A stretch of 6,866 nt of DNA. Origin: Planctomycetaceae bacterium. GTDB taxonomy: Bacteria; Planctomycetota; Planctomycetia; Pirellulales; Thermoguttaceae. A program made the position numbers and the translations under genes. The notes below the pieces were generated by a model. It was not told the DNA's origin and did not search any database. It saw only the letters and a list, made by a program, of their open reading frames with translations. Of this stretch, positions 1 through 6,143 are shown in pieces. Where the stretch lies: the NCBI GenBank assembly GCA_003509805.1, contig DOMV01000284.1, forward strand, positions 1-6,866. Direction: 5' to 3'. Numbering within the stretch: the stretch's first letter is position 1; every line of letters begins with the position of its first letter.

Positions 1-1151
1 AGCGAAAACGCCTTCTCCAGCTTCGCTAATCGTTCCCGGCGCGGCTTCATCAACTCTTCCGGATCGTTGAATCGCTCACCGACCTTTACGATGAGCCTCG
101 CGGTCTCAAGTTCTTGCTTCTTCCGTTTGTATGTTTCGGAAATATTCGGGACATTTGCCTTGTCCGCCAATTTTGTCAAAATCTCGATCAAATAGCAGGT
201 CGCCGCCTCACCATACACGCTGTCCCGATATTTCTCGACAATCTCCATGTACGCGAAATACGCTTCGAGAAGATTGCCGTCGAAGTGCAAATGCTGAGCG
301 TCTCGATAGGCGACCCAATCTGGTCCGAATCGATCCTCATCATAGAGCTTTTGGGCAATCGCTTTCTTCTCTGCCAGGCGATTCCGGATGATTTGCTGTT
401 CCTCCGTGAAAAACCGCCGTTCGCCCTTGCCGCTGTCGTACTCCTGCTTTTTCAGGGTTTCCAGCACGTTCAACGCGAAGCCGTAAAACTCGACGGCCCG
501 TTCATACATTTTCGTTCGGATGAACAAGTCAGCGCCGCACTCAGCCGCAAGTACGCGAGTCTCATCCTCATATTTCTGACCTACCGAATCAATAATCTCG
601 ATGGCGCGCTTTTGTTGATTGAGGGCTGCAAGACAGTGTGCCGCTTCGACGGCAAACAAAGCGGTCGATTCATTGATCGCCCACTCCTTGAGCGGCGGCA
701 GATCGACCAGATAAGCGGATGGAAGTTTCGGCGATTCCTTTTTCGCTTTTTTCGCGGAAGCGTCGTCTTTGAGCCACTGGGTTTTGGCGGCCTTGACAGC
801 CTCGTCGTTCGTTTTTTGCCACGCCTTTACCTTTTCCTTTTCGAGCAGATACGGGGCAATCGTCAGGATGGCTCGCTCCGGTTTGCCAAGCATGATCCGC
901 TGGTACTGCGCGATAAAGACGATAAACGGACGCCGGGCGTTATCGTTCGGTGCGAGTTCAATCAATTTGATACAGGCCTGAACATCGGCCTCACTCGCAC
1001 GGCCCTCGTGCAATTTGACCGGCATTTCGCGGAGTACCTTTGTCGCTGCCTGCTGGAGCGGCGACGGCGGCGGAGCCTTGGGTGGATTCTGCGCACGAAC
1101 GAATCCGGCAAAGAGCAGGAGGCAGCAGATAATGAAAAGCGGAAGTCTCAT
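1..1151 (-). CDS. Exported helical-repeat-like protein, N-terminal part (runs off left edge)
   Basis: The minus-strand frame starts at ATG 1151-1149 and stays open for 383 codons to the window edge, so the C-terminus is missing. An in-frame TAG lies about 70 bases upstream, which leaves this ATG as the natural start; no clear Shine-Dalgarno precedes it. Residues 1-20 form a Sec signal peptide (MRLPLFIICC, then a hydrophobic core, ending VRA before QN), followed by a proline-rich stretch. The rest is rich in Ala, Glu, Lys, Leu and Tyr, with helix pairs such as AIEIIDSVGQKYEDETRVLA and YERAVEFYGFALNVLETLK that resemble tetratricopeptide (TPR) repeats. I infer a periplasmic or secreted helical-repeat protein, perhaps a protein-interaction scaffold. 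I do not recognise a specific family and see no catalytic motif. It points away from the element genes and has its own promoter, so it is probably flanking chromosome. The long plus-strand frame over the same bases is its shadow. Confidence 0.82.
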   Translation of the reverse strand, partial: MRLPLFIICCLLLFAGFVRAQNPPKAPPPSPLQQAATKVLREMPVKLHEGRASEADVQACIKLIELAPNDNARRPFIVFIAQYQRIMLGKPERAILTIAPYLLEKEKVKAWQKTNDEAVKAAKTQWLKDDASAKKAKKESPKLPSAYLVDLPPLKEWAINESTALFAVEAAHCLAALNQQKRAIEIIDSVGQKYEDETRVLAAECGADLFIRTKMYERAVEFYGFALNVLETLKKQEYDSGKGERRFFTEEQQIIRNRLAEKKAIAQKLYDEDRFGPDWVAYRDAQHLHFDGNLLEAYFAYMEIVEKYRDSVYGEAATCYLIEILTKLADKANVPNISETYKRKKQELETARLIVKVGERFNDPEELMKPRRERLAKLEKAFS

Positions 1152-1240
1152 AGCGCGAACGGGAAGCGGTATGAATCGGCTTCCTTGCCATGAGCGGATA
1201 AACGTTTTCTACGGCGTGACCCGTGAAAACGGTAGGGTTG

Positions 1241-1269
1241 ATCTTAGCCGACCATCCATCCTTTGTCAA
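1241..1269 (-). promoter_or_regulatory. Sigma70-type promoter for the exported protein gene
   Basis: On the minus strand there is a perfect -35 box TTGACA (plus-strand 1264-1269), a 17-base spacer and a -10 box TAAGAT (1241-1246). It lies about 90 bases upstream of the ATG at 1151 and points toward it, giving a 5' leader of roughly 80 bases. The match is strong by housekeeping-sigma standards. The start site itself is inferred. Confidence 0.65.
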
Positions 1270-1700
1270 CCACATTCTTCAAGAAAATTTTTCGTAACTA
1301 GTTTTAAATATAGCTACTTAGGGGTAAAACACTCAAACGATAACGGCTTATCGAATACGAGGATTGCTGCCGAAACCGTCGCGGCGACTCTCGCCGTGCG
1401 GCGTTCAAATTCTTTGTCCCAAAGCGTTTACATCGGCCTCCCATCCACCGCCGTACCCCGGTGGAGCGGAATTCGGTGACGGTCGGGAGTCTGCGATAAT
1501 CCTTGATTTCCTCGTTTTCGGCCCATTCCCGACCCAAACGCCCTGTCGGGCCACACGTCGCGTCCGAAACTGGAAGCCGGGTTTTCGTCCCAAGCCGTCT
1601 TCGGCGGCGACACGGTGCGACGACGGTCGAGCGGGGTGTTTCCGATTATATCCGTACGGCCCGGCGGTCGCAAGATGGGAAAATCGCTGCAATATCCGTC
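1270..1700. other. Intergenic stretch without a convincing gene
   Basis: Several short frames of 77-117 codons overlap here on both strands. None has a start signal, recognisable domain or coherent composition, so I treat them as chance. I see no tRNA. The only structures noted are a 6-bp stem CCCGAC/GTCGGG at 1528-1550 with an 11-base loop, and the terminator-like hairpin listed separately. A small RNA ending at that terminator cannot be excluded. Confidence 0.5.
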
Positions 1701-1708
1701 AATCGCAA

Positions 1709-1743
1709 GGTCGGTAGACGATTTCCTTTGGCCGACCGTTTTT
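1709..1743 (+). terminator. Possible intrinsic terminator with no evident upstream gene
   Basis: GGTCGG (1709-1714) can pair with CCGACC (1732-1737). The 17-base loop is followed at once by GTTTTT. The stem is short but GC-rich and the U tract is well placed for plus-strand transcription. It could end an unrecognised transcript from 1300-1700 or insulate the operon that starts at 1820. Confidence 0.4.
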
Positions 1744-1749
1744 CTTCCC

Positions 1750-1778
1750 TTTTCATCCCTGAATCAGCGTGATAAAAT
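1750..1778 (+). promoter_or_regulatory. Possible promoter for the 1820 gene
   Basis: A -10-like TAAAAT (1773-1778, 5 of 6 to consensus) stands 17 bases from a weak -35-like TTTTCA (1750-1755, 4 of 6). It sits about 40 bases before the ATG at 1820 and just after the terminator-like hairpin, which is a plausible arrangement. The -35 is weak, so this is tentative. Confidence 0.35.
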
Positions 1779-1819
1779 AGATTGTTCCGTTTCGTTTTCC
1801 CCGTTTTTCCGTTCCGTTC

Positions 1820-2791
1820 ATGGAAGAATATCTTGCTTGCATTCAGCTTTTCGAAGAATCATCGCTCGAGGATTTGTCCGAGGCGACCAGCGGTGACGAT
1901 GTCGGCCTGTTGACGTATGCCGTGCAAGTCACCGGGCCGACCTATGCGGAAATGCAGGATATCCTTTCCAGGAACCAACTTGCCGCGATCTCCAGTCGGG
2001 AAGCCAGTTATCCGGGCTTCAATTTGCATCCCTTTGTCAAAAAAGTCGAGATCGACGAAGGAATCATCCGGTATTACGCCTCCGAACCACGGGTATTTTC
2101 CCTCGATGCCGCCCACCAACTTTGGAGCCGTACCGATATCGCCTCCGCTCGCGCCGAGTTCGACCGCTGGTTGCGTTCGTCCGATGCCGCCCTCGACGCG
2201 CCGACGAATCGGGAATGCGCCCTGCTTCGGCGCGTCATGGAAGAAGCGAAGCTCATCGACGAACCCGTTTCACGGCAAGAAACGCCGAAGAAGGCGGGCG
2301 CGTATACTCCGAGAACCGACGACGAAATCAAACGAAATATCGCGGATCGGCAACTCGCCTACGATACGGCAGCCGACATTCTGGTCGAGGCGACGTTGGG
2401 AGGAAAACCGATTCCCTCCTCCAGCGAGATCGCTGAACAGGTGGTTCAAAAGGGGAATCTGGACATTTCGGAGAAAACATTCCGTAACATCTTGAGCGGC
2501 AATCGGGCTTGGAAAAGCCTGATGATTCAGGCGAAAAAACGCCCGGACCGGGAAGACAGCCGGGAATATCGTGAGTGGCGAGAAAAATTCGACGAGTTTC
2601 TCCCGTTCCTCCGTCGCGAACTCATCCAGCGGAGCGATGCCGGAACGAGCGACGAGGAGCGTGCAGTCCCCCTGAAAAAGCTGGCCCAACTCGCCGAAAA
2701 AAAAAAGAAGCCCGCGAAGCCAAAAAAGTCCAAAACGGCAAAACGCAACCCGAAGAAGACGACGCCGAGGAAGAAGAAATCCTCCGAGTGA
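1820..2791 (+). CDS. Putative helix-turn-helix protein with lysine-rich tail
   Basis: The frame encodes 323 residues with no family I recognise. Residues 1-150 are acidic and mixed in composition. Residues 165-240 are mostly helical and contain a segment (about 198-232: SSSEIAEQVV, then SEKTFRNILSGNRAWKS) that reads like a winged-helix or HTH DNA-binding unit. Residues 243-270 are a charged helix. From about 294 the protein becomes a Lys/Pro/Thr-rich basic tail like those of histone H1-type proteins, suited to binding nucleic acid. The ATG at 1820 has no clear SD but follows a promoter-like sequence. The stop overlaps the GTG of the next gene (GTGA, 2788-2791), implying translational coupling. 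An A10 tract near codon 293 could shift translation into that next frame, so the basic tail may be either real or a frameshift product. A DNA-binding role is inferred. Confidence 0.65.
   Translation: MEEYLACIQLFEESSLEDLSEATSGDDVGLLTYAVQVTGPTYAEMQDILSRNQLAAISSREASYPGFNLHPFVKKVEIDEGIIRYYASEPRVFSLDAAHQLWSRTDIASARAEFDRWLRSSDAALDAPTNRECALLRRVMEEAKLIDEPVSRQETPKKAGAYTPRTDDEIKRNIADRQLAYDTAADILVEATLGGKPIPSSSEIAEQVVQKGNLDISEKTFRNILSGNRAWKSLMIQAKKRPDREDSREYREWREKFDEFLPFLRRELIQRSDAGTSDEERAVPLKKLAQLAEKKKKPAKPKKSKTAKRNPKKTTPRKKKSSE
2697..2707 (+). promoter_or_regulatory. A10-G slippery tract, candidate frameshift site
   Basis: Ten consecutive A residues (2697-2706) are followed by G. In the reading frame of the 1820 gene this contains the heptamer A_AAA_AAG at 2701-2707, the type used for -1 frameshifting in dnaX. 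A second in-frame A_AAA_AAG lies at 2722-2728. A -1 shift enters the frame that stays open to 3504. I see no clear upstream SD stimulator or strong downstream stem. A homopolymer sequencing error or transcriptional slippage would look the same. Confidence 0.45.
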
Positions 2792-3504
2792 GTTTTGCCG
2801 TCAGCCTGTTCGACGGGGAACTCGGCTACAGCACCAAATCGGGATTCGTGCGGGTTCCTTACGACGATATGATTGTCTGGGCCAAGGCACAGGGAAGATG
2901 TAGCCAATACAAACGCCTTTACACACCGCGACCGCCCTACCGATTCAAGAAAAAACGCCGAAAAACCAAGCGGAGCCTTTGCGGACGCCTTCGGTTGAAG
3001 TCACAATGCCGTTGTCACATCATCATTCGCGAGGGAAACGGCAACATCCGACGACCTGTTTTCCCGGTTAAGCGCGAGGTTCGGCTTTGGAAACGGAGTG
3101 AAAAATTGCGAAAAGTCCGGAGTCGCAACATCGGTTTTCGTCCTTGTCCCCAATGCCCGGAATCATTGGGATTTTGCCCGTTATTTCCGGTGGCGAAAGA
3201 CCTTGAAACGCTTCGGATTCAAGCACGGCGACCGCCGGAATCCAGTATGAATCATGCGTCTCGAATCACCCCCGATTTCTGGTTGTTCCAGCCGTTGATG
3301 CCGGAACATTGTCAACTCAATTCGATCCGTCCGGACTTCACGGCACTTTGCGACTGGTTCGACTTGGACCGGGATACGGATTCGATCTTTCAAGCAACCG
3401 ATCAGGAGCCCGATGTTCCCCGGCTGCCACCAGACGAGCCGTGTACCGAATATCTTCCCGGCGATTTCTTCCGGGAGTTCGGTTTCGAGATGGAAAACGG
3501 GTAA
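2788..3504 (+). CDS. Basic cysteine-containing protein of unknown function
   Basis: A GTG at 2788 overlaps the stop of the upstream gene by four bases and gives 238 residues. The frame is open well upstream of this GTG, through the lysine-rich end of the previous gene, so the true product could instead be a fusion of about 560 residues made by a -1 shift. Residues 1-45 look like an ordinary folded segment. Residues 53-115 are strongly basic (KKKRRKTKR). Cysteines at 65, 74 and 76, and the cluster C120, C123 and C130 (CPQC, then FCP), could bind zinc. Residues 160-238 are acidic and aromatic, ending in a well-behaved sequence with DWFDLDRD and FFREFGF. No family was recognised. A nucleic-acid-binding partner of the upstream protein is a guess from charge, cysteines and coupling. 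The middle section is the least convincing as protein. Confidence 0.5.
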   Translation: MSFAVSLFDGELGYSTKSGFVRVPYDDMIVWAKAQGRCSQYKRLYTPRPPYRFKKKRRKTKRSLCGRLRLKSQCRCHIIIREGNGNIRRPVFPVKREVRLWKRSEKLRKVRSRNIGFRPCPQCPESLGFCPLFPVAKDLETLRIQARRPPESSMNHASRITPDFWLFQPLMPEHCQLNSIRPDFTALCDWFDLDRDTDSIFQATDQEPDVPRLPPDEPCTEYLPGDFFREFGFEMENG

Positions 3505-3548
3505 GTTTCGACCTCGAATATAGATCACTCCATTTGTGACCTATTGGT

Positions 3549-3600
3549 AAAATCCCGACGCTTTCAAAATTTGTCCCGTGAAGAAACGCCGGGATTTTTC
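3549..3600 (+). terminator. Intrinsic terminator closing the 1820-3504 unit
   Basis: The 5' arm AAAATCCCGACGCTTTC (3549-3565) pairs with GAAACGCCGGGATTTTT (3583-3599) with one mismatch and one bulge. The loop is 17 bases and the 3' arm merges into a T-rich end. It lies 45 bases after the stop at 3504, as expected for rho-independent termination. Confidence 0.7.
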
Positions 3601-3635
3601 TTTGGAGATCGCCCGTCCAACTCGTCTTATCTTCT

Positions 3636-3776
3636 TTAGCGAAAAGGAGATACCGACAGAATTTCTTTTCGGGATTTTCCGGCGAGTTCCGCTAAACGCT
3701 TAATATTGTAGGCCACGAGCGTTTTCTCTAATTCACACCATCCTTCAGCGAGGTGCTTATGCTTTCTCTCCGACAT
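3636..3776 (-). pseudogene. Probable transposase C-terminal remnant
   Basis: A minus-strand frame of 46 codons ends at TAA 3638-3636. Its sequence (HLAEGWCELEKTLVAYNIKR and onward to LAELAGK) resembles the C-terminal helix of DDE transposases of the IS5/IS1182/IS4 type, where a segment such as LEKV..EW.LVC.AYNLKRL is typical. The catalytic part is absent: upstream on this strand the frame runs into unrelated sequence and then under the ParB-like gene at 3859. I saw no terminal inverted repeats. If correct, it records a past insertion between the two plus-strand units. The match is from memory of family patterns and is weak. Confidence 0.3.
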
Positions 3777-3847
3777 CCGGTTTCGCGCTGCGCGCGGGGA
3801 CCGCCGAACGCGGCTTTGCCGTTTTTCATTCCACCATTCATCAAAAT

Positions 3848-3852
3848 AAGGA
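3848..3852 (+). promoter_or_regulatory. Shine-Dalgarno site fixing the ParB-like start
   Basis: AAGGA stands six bases before the ATG at 3859. It is one of the clearer ribosome-binding sites in the window and supports this start. Confidence 0.65.
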
Positions 3853-3858
3853 CAACTT

Positions 3859-4551
3859 ATGCAAGCTATTGATCTCCCCTTGGATTCGATTCGCACGGAC
3901 GCCAAGACCCAAATGCGAATCGCCATGTGCGACAAAACCGTCAACGAGTACGCCGAGGACTTGGCTCCCTTACCGCCGATCACGGTTTTCCAAATCGACG
4001 ATACCTATGTTTTGGCCGACGGCTTCCACCGGCTGGCTGCCTATAAAAAGCGAGGTCGAGACACGATCCCCTGCGTCGTCATGCAGGGAACGCTCGACGA
4101 TGCCCGCGAGTTCGCCTGTGGTGCGAACTCGACTCATGGTCTCCGGCGCAGTGATGAGGACAAACGCAATGCGGTGGAGTCGTTTTTCCAGATTCCCGGT
4201 CGAGAGAACCTGACCAACAGCGAAGCCGGTCGGCGGCTCAACCTCTCCACCCCTTACGTCAAAAAGGTTCGCGAGGAATTGGGGGTCAAGGCATCTCCCG
4301 CCTCGCATCATGGGGCCGGATCGCCTAAACGAAGATTAAACGATTTAATCCTGCCGGTCAAGCCCGGCACTGCCGACGGTTCCGGATTAAATCGTTTAAT
4401 CCCGACCTCGAAGCCGAGTGGTCGGACCGTGACGGTCACGCTGCCGCTCGACAACGAGCATGAATTCGCCGTCGTCCTTTTCGAACATGTCGATGATTTG
4501 AAGTACCTGAAATCGTGTTCGAAATATATCGGCAACCTCTTCGAGGGTTAA
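3859..4551 (+). CDS. ParB/Srx-fold DNA-binding protein with HTH
   Basis: The product has 230 residues. Residues 3-75 fit the ParB/Sulfiredoxin N-terminal fold: LPLDSIRTD, the QMR turn at 18-20, PPITVF and VLADGFHRLAAY at 51-62. The DGFHR box replaces the GERR box of chromosomal ParB and is typical of phage and mobile-element relatives. GANSTHGLRRSDEDKR (88-103) is also characteristic of that subgroup. Residues 118-141 (LTNSEAGRRLNLSTPYVKKV) form an HTH. Residues 155-190 are a low-complexity linker whose DNA carries two palindromes in mutual inversion. Residues 188-230 form a small C-terminal segment. No ParA gene is nearby, so classical partition is not established. A transcription or replication regulator, or a nuclease-like ParB relative, is equally possible. 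It lies 62 bases upstream of the Toprim gene and is probably co-transcribed with it. Confidence 0.85.
   Translation: MQAIDLPLDSIRTDAKTQMRIAMCDKTVNEYAEDLAPLPPITVFQIDDTYVLADGFHRLAAYKKRGRDTIPCVVMQGTLDDAREFACGANSTHGLRRSDEDKRNAVESFFQIPGRENLTNSEAGRRLNLSTPYVKKVREELGVKASPASHHGAGSPKRRLNDLILPVKPGTADGSGLNRLIPTSKPSGRTVTVTLPLDNEHEFAVVLFEHVDDLKYLKSCSKYIGNLFEG
4334..4351. repeat. Palindrome copy 1, inside the ParB-like gene
   Basis: GATTAAACGATTTAATCC contains a perfect inverted repeat: GATTAAA, spacer CGA, TTTAATC (4334-4350). Its 18 bases are the exact reverse complement of copy 2. A hairpin GCCGG/CCGGC (4353-4368) lies just after it, so the 4334-4402 block is palindrome, hairpin, inverted palindrome. 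Confidence 0.85.
4384..4402. repeat. Palindrome copy 2, inside the ParB-like gene
   Basis: GGATTAAATCGTTTAATCC has 8-base arms, GGATTAAA and TTTAATCC, around TCG. It is inverted relative to copy 1, and 32 bases separate the two 18-base copies. In the protein it is read as LNRLIP. Confidence 0.85.
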
Positions 4552-4613
4552 CGTTTTTCGTCGTCGGTGAATGTTACAAAAAATCCGAAGGACAATATTT
4601 TACAACGAAGAAT

Positions 4614-5612
4614 ATGACAAAGATCAAGTATGTGAGCGGTTGTGTCAGGAAAGGGGACATGGCGATTATCGTCAAGGCAATTCCGATTCTTCAGGAATAC
4701 GCCGACGCCGGATATCGCGTTACGTTAAGACAGTTGCACTATCAGTTCGTCACGCGGGGCTACATGCCGAACACGAAGGCAACCTACACCAAGATATGCG
4801 AGGCGATGCAGCGAGGTCGAATGGGGGGCATGATCGACTGGAACGTGATCGAGGACCGGACGCGCATATTGCGGTCACGTCCCCGGTGGGACGATCCGTC
4901 CGACATCCTGGCCTCCTGTGCCGATTGCTTTCACGTCGACTACTGGCAAAACCAGAGACAGCGGGTCGAGCTTTGGATCGAAAAGGATGCCCTACTTGGC
5001 GTGATCGAAGACACCTGCGAAAACTGGGATTGCCCCTACTTTTCGTGTCGCGGGTATCCGAGCACCTCGGAATTGCACGAAGCGTCGCGGCGAATCAAGC
5101 GGTTCAACGCGAGAGGGCAAGGATTCAAAATCCTGTACTGCGGCGACCATGACCCCTCCGGTCTCAACATGGGGGAGGCGATCACGCAAACGCTGATGGA
5201 TTTCGGAGCGAAATTCGAGTTCAAACGAATCGCCCTGAACATGGAACAGATCGAGCGTCTCAAACCGCCGCCGAACATTGTCAAGGACAGCGATTCGCGG
5301 ACGAAGGAATATCGCAAACTGTACGGTAATAAATGTTGGGAACTCGATACCCTGCCGCCGAAAGAGTTGAACGAGATCGTCGAAACGGAAATCATCGACA
5401 GCATCGACGACATGGACGATTTCGAGTACCACCGCGAAGATGAGGTCGAAGGTCGTGACCGACTTCGCGTCGTCGGCAAGCATTTCGACGAAGCCCACGA
5501 ATGGGCCGCGACATGTGAGGACGATGATTGCGACGATGACGATTTTGAAGAGGACGAATTCGACGAAGGTGATGATGAGGAGGAGGAAGAGTTCGAAGAC
5601 GAGGAAGAATGA
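4614..5612 (+). CDS. Topoisomerase VI subunit A/Spo11-like Toprim protein with acidic tail (Mini-A type)
   Basis: From ATG 4614 the product has 332 residues. A GTG at 4515 would overlap the previous gene and add an unlikely leader. The layout matches Topo VI A/Spo11: a winged-helix (5Y-CAP) region where VTLRQLHYQFVTRGY (36-50) places Y43 at the catalytic tyrosine position, then a Toprim domain. Toprim features are E123 in WIEKDAL, the RGYPS turn (146-150) and D178/D180 in GDHDPSG. The segment from RIALNMEQIE (205) through KPPPN to CWELDTLPP (241) is typical of phage and plasmid relatives of about this length. Residues 300-332 are almost all Asp/Glu. Type IIB enzymes nick or break DNA through the tyrosine and need a GHKL ATPase B subunit; none is encoded here, as in orphan Mini-A proteins of mobile elements. 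Activity and partners are unknown. The adjacent ParB-like gene suggests a DNA-maintenance role. Confidence 0.82.
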   Translation: MTKIKYVSGCVRKGDMAIIVKAIPILQEYADAGYRVTLRQLHYQFVTRGYMPNTKATYTKICEAMQRGRMGGMIDWNVIEDRTRILRSRPRWDDPSDILASCADCFHVDYWQNQRQRVELWIEKDALLGVIEDTCENWDCPYFSCRGYPSTSELHEASRRIKRFNARGQGFKILYCGDHDPSGLNMGEAITQTLMDFGAKFEFKRIALNMEQIERLKPPPNIVKDSDSRTKEYRKLYGNKCWELDTLPPKELNEIVETEIIDSIDDMDDFEYHREDEVEGRDRLRVVGKHFDEAHEWAATCEDDDCDDDDFEEDEFDEGDDEEEEEFEDEEE

Positions 5613-5618
5613 ACGACA

Positions 5619-5819
5619 TTGCTCGTCGGGCTTGACCGGATTTTCGGTCGCCCGGCGAAGGTCGGGATTAATCGTTTAATCCCGATCAACGATATGGCAA
5701 GATTCTTCGCGGAAATGGCCGCTCGTGAATTTTCCACGAGTATTTTCCGTCCATCGCCGCATGATCAGACGAAAAATTTGGATTTTCGGAATAATAAGGC
5801 GATTCGCGAAAATTATTAA
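5619..5819 (+). CDS. Possible small ORF after the Toprim gene
   Basis: The frame opens at TTG 5619, seven bases after the previous stop, or at ATG 5694 (41 residues, starting MARFFAEMAAREF), and ends at TAA 5817-5819. The stop is followed by a GGAGG (5824-5828), a stop-then-SD layout like the junctions further right. The long version reads through palindrome copy 3 as INRLIP. No domain or start signal is visible, so I consider it weak. Confidence 0.22.
   Translation: MLVGLDRIFGRPAKVGINRLIPINDMARFFAEMAAREFSTSIFRPSPHDQTKNLDFRNNKAIRENY
5662..5685. repeat. Palindrome copy 3, downstream of the Toprim gene
   Basis: TCGGGATTAA and TTAATCCCGA are 10-base inverted arms around TCGT. The core ATCGTTTAATCC is shared with copy 2, with one A fewer in the left arm. 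No T tract follows, so it is unlikely to be a simple terminator. It begins 49 bases after the Toprim stop. Confidence 0.8.
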
Positions 5820-5958
5820 TATTGGAGGGGCATACGATGACGGGGATGCCGAAAATTTTTCGCGGCATTTGAATAATGACGACCCCAACGGCAATAGATG
5901 TCTATTGAAGAAGGAAATTTCAAAAAAATATGGCACTTTTTTCACAGACGCCGCCTAG
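5761..5958 (+). CDS. Small ORF ending in YGTFFTDAA
   Basis: A 65-codon frame runs from ATG 5761 (MIRRKIWIFGIIRRF) to TAG 5956-5958. The start has no SD, and an SD-like GGAGG at 5824-5828 lies inside it, so the real start is unclear. An ATG 5837 after that SD is in another frame and stops after 11 codons. The last nine residues, YGTFFTDAA, recur in the next frame. There the DNA differs mostly at silent third positions, which is the main reason to take this frame as coding. No family was recognised. Confidence 0.35.
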   Translation: MIRRKIWIFGIIRRFAKIINIGGAYDDGDAENFSRHLNNDDPNGNRCLLKKEISKKYGTFFTDAA

Positions 5959-5971
5959 AAGTTTAAGGAGG
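5929..5971 (+). repeat. Stop-and-SD repeat, copy A
   Basis: This 43-base unit runs from TATGG through GCCGCCTAG to AAGGAGG. It aligns without gaps to 6114-6156 at 34 of 43 positions. It contains the end of one small frame and an SD-like AAGGAGG (5965-5971) only three bases before ATG 5975. Confidence 0.65.
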
Positions 5972-5978
5972 GCAATGA

Positions 5979-6143
5979 TTTCTTGGGAAATTCGATATTG
6001 TAGGAATTTTTCATGCGACAAATGGCGGTCACGCCGCCATATATCCAAACGGAGGTCGCAGGGTACAACCCGGTTGTAAGCTGTTCGGCTGCGGCGATCA
6101 TAATCCTGATTTTTATGGGACATTTTTCACCATTGCCGCCTAG
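5979..6143 (+). pseudogene. Second small frame ending in YGTFFTIAA, without a usable start
   Basis: After a TGA at 5976-5978 the frame is open for 54 codons to TAG 6141-6143. It reads as plausible protein: GIFHATNGGHAAIYPNGGR, then PGCKLFGCGDHNPDF and YGTFFTIAA. It contains no ATG, GTG or TTG. The ATG at 5975, which follows AAGGAGG, is one frame off, so a +1 shift or a single-base loss near the start would be needed. It may be a degraded paralogue of the small frame ending at 5958, or it may be translated by an unusual start. No family was recognised. Confidence 0.3.
6022..6040. repeat. Perfect hairpin
   Basis: ATGGCGG (6022-6028) and CCGCCAT (6034-6040) form a perfect 7-base inverted repeat around TCACG. 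No T tract follows, so it is not an intrinsic terminator. It could be an RNA hairpin or a protein-binding site. Confidence 0.55.

Noticed and set aside
114..1193. Long plus-strand frame of 359 codons
   Set aside because: It is the shadow of the minus-strand exported protein, which has a signal peptide, a promoter and coherent composition.
1364..1717. Overlapping 77-117 codon frames in the intergenic region
   Set aside because: Several frames on both strands are open at once, as expected from GC-rich non-coding DNA, with no start signal or domain.
5036..5737. Minus-strand frame of 233 codons, very Ser-rich
   Set aside because: The serine runs are the antisense reading of the Asp/Glu tail codons of the Toprim gene. 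It has no domain or start signal.
5930..6079. Alternative frame starting MALFSQTPP across repeat copy A, with a similar MGHFSPLPP in copy B
   Set aside because: In this frame nearly all differences between the two copies change the amino acid, whereas the YGTFFTxAA frame shows mostly silent changes.
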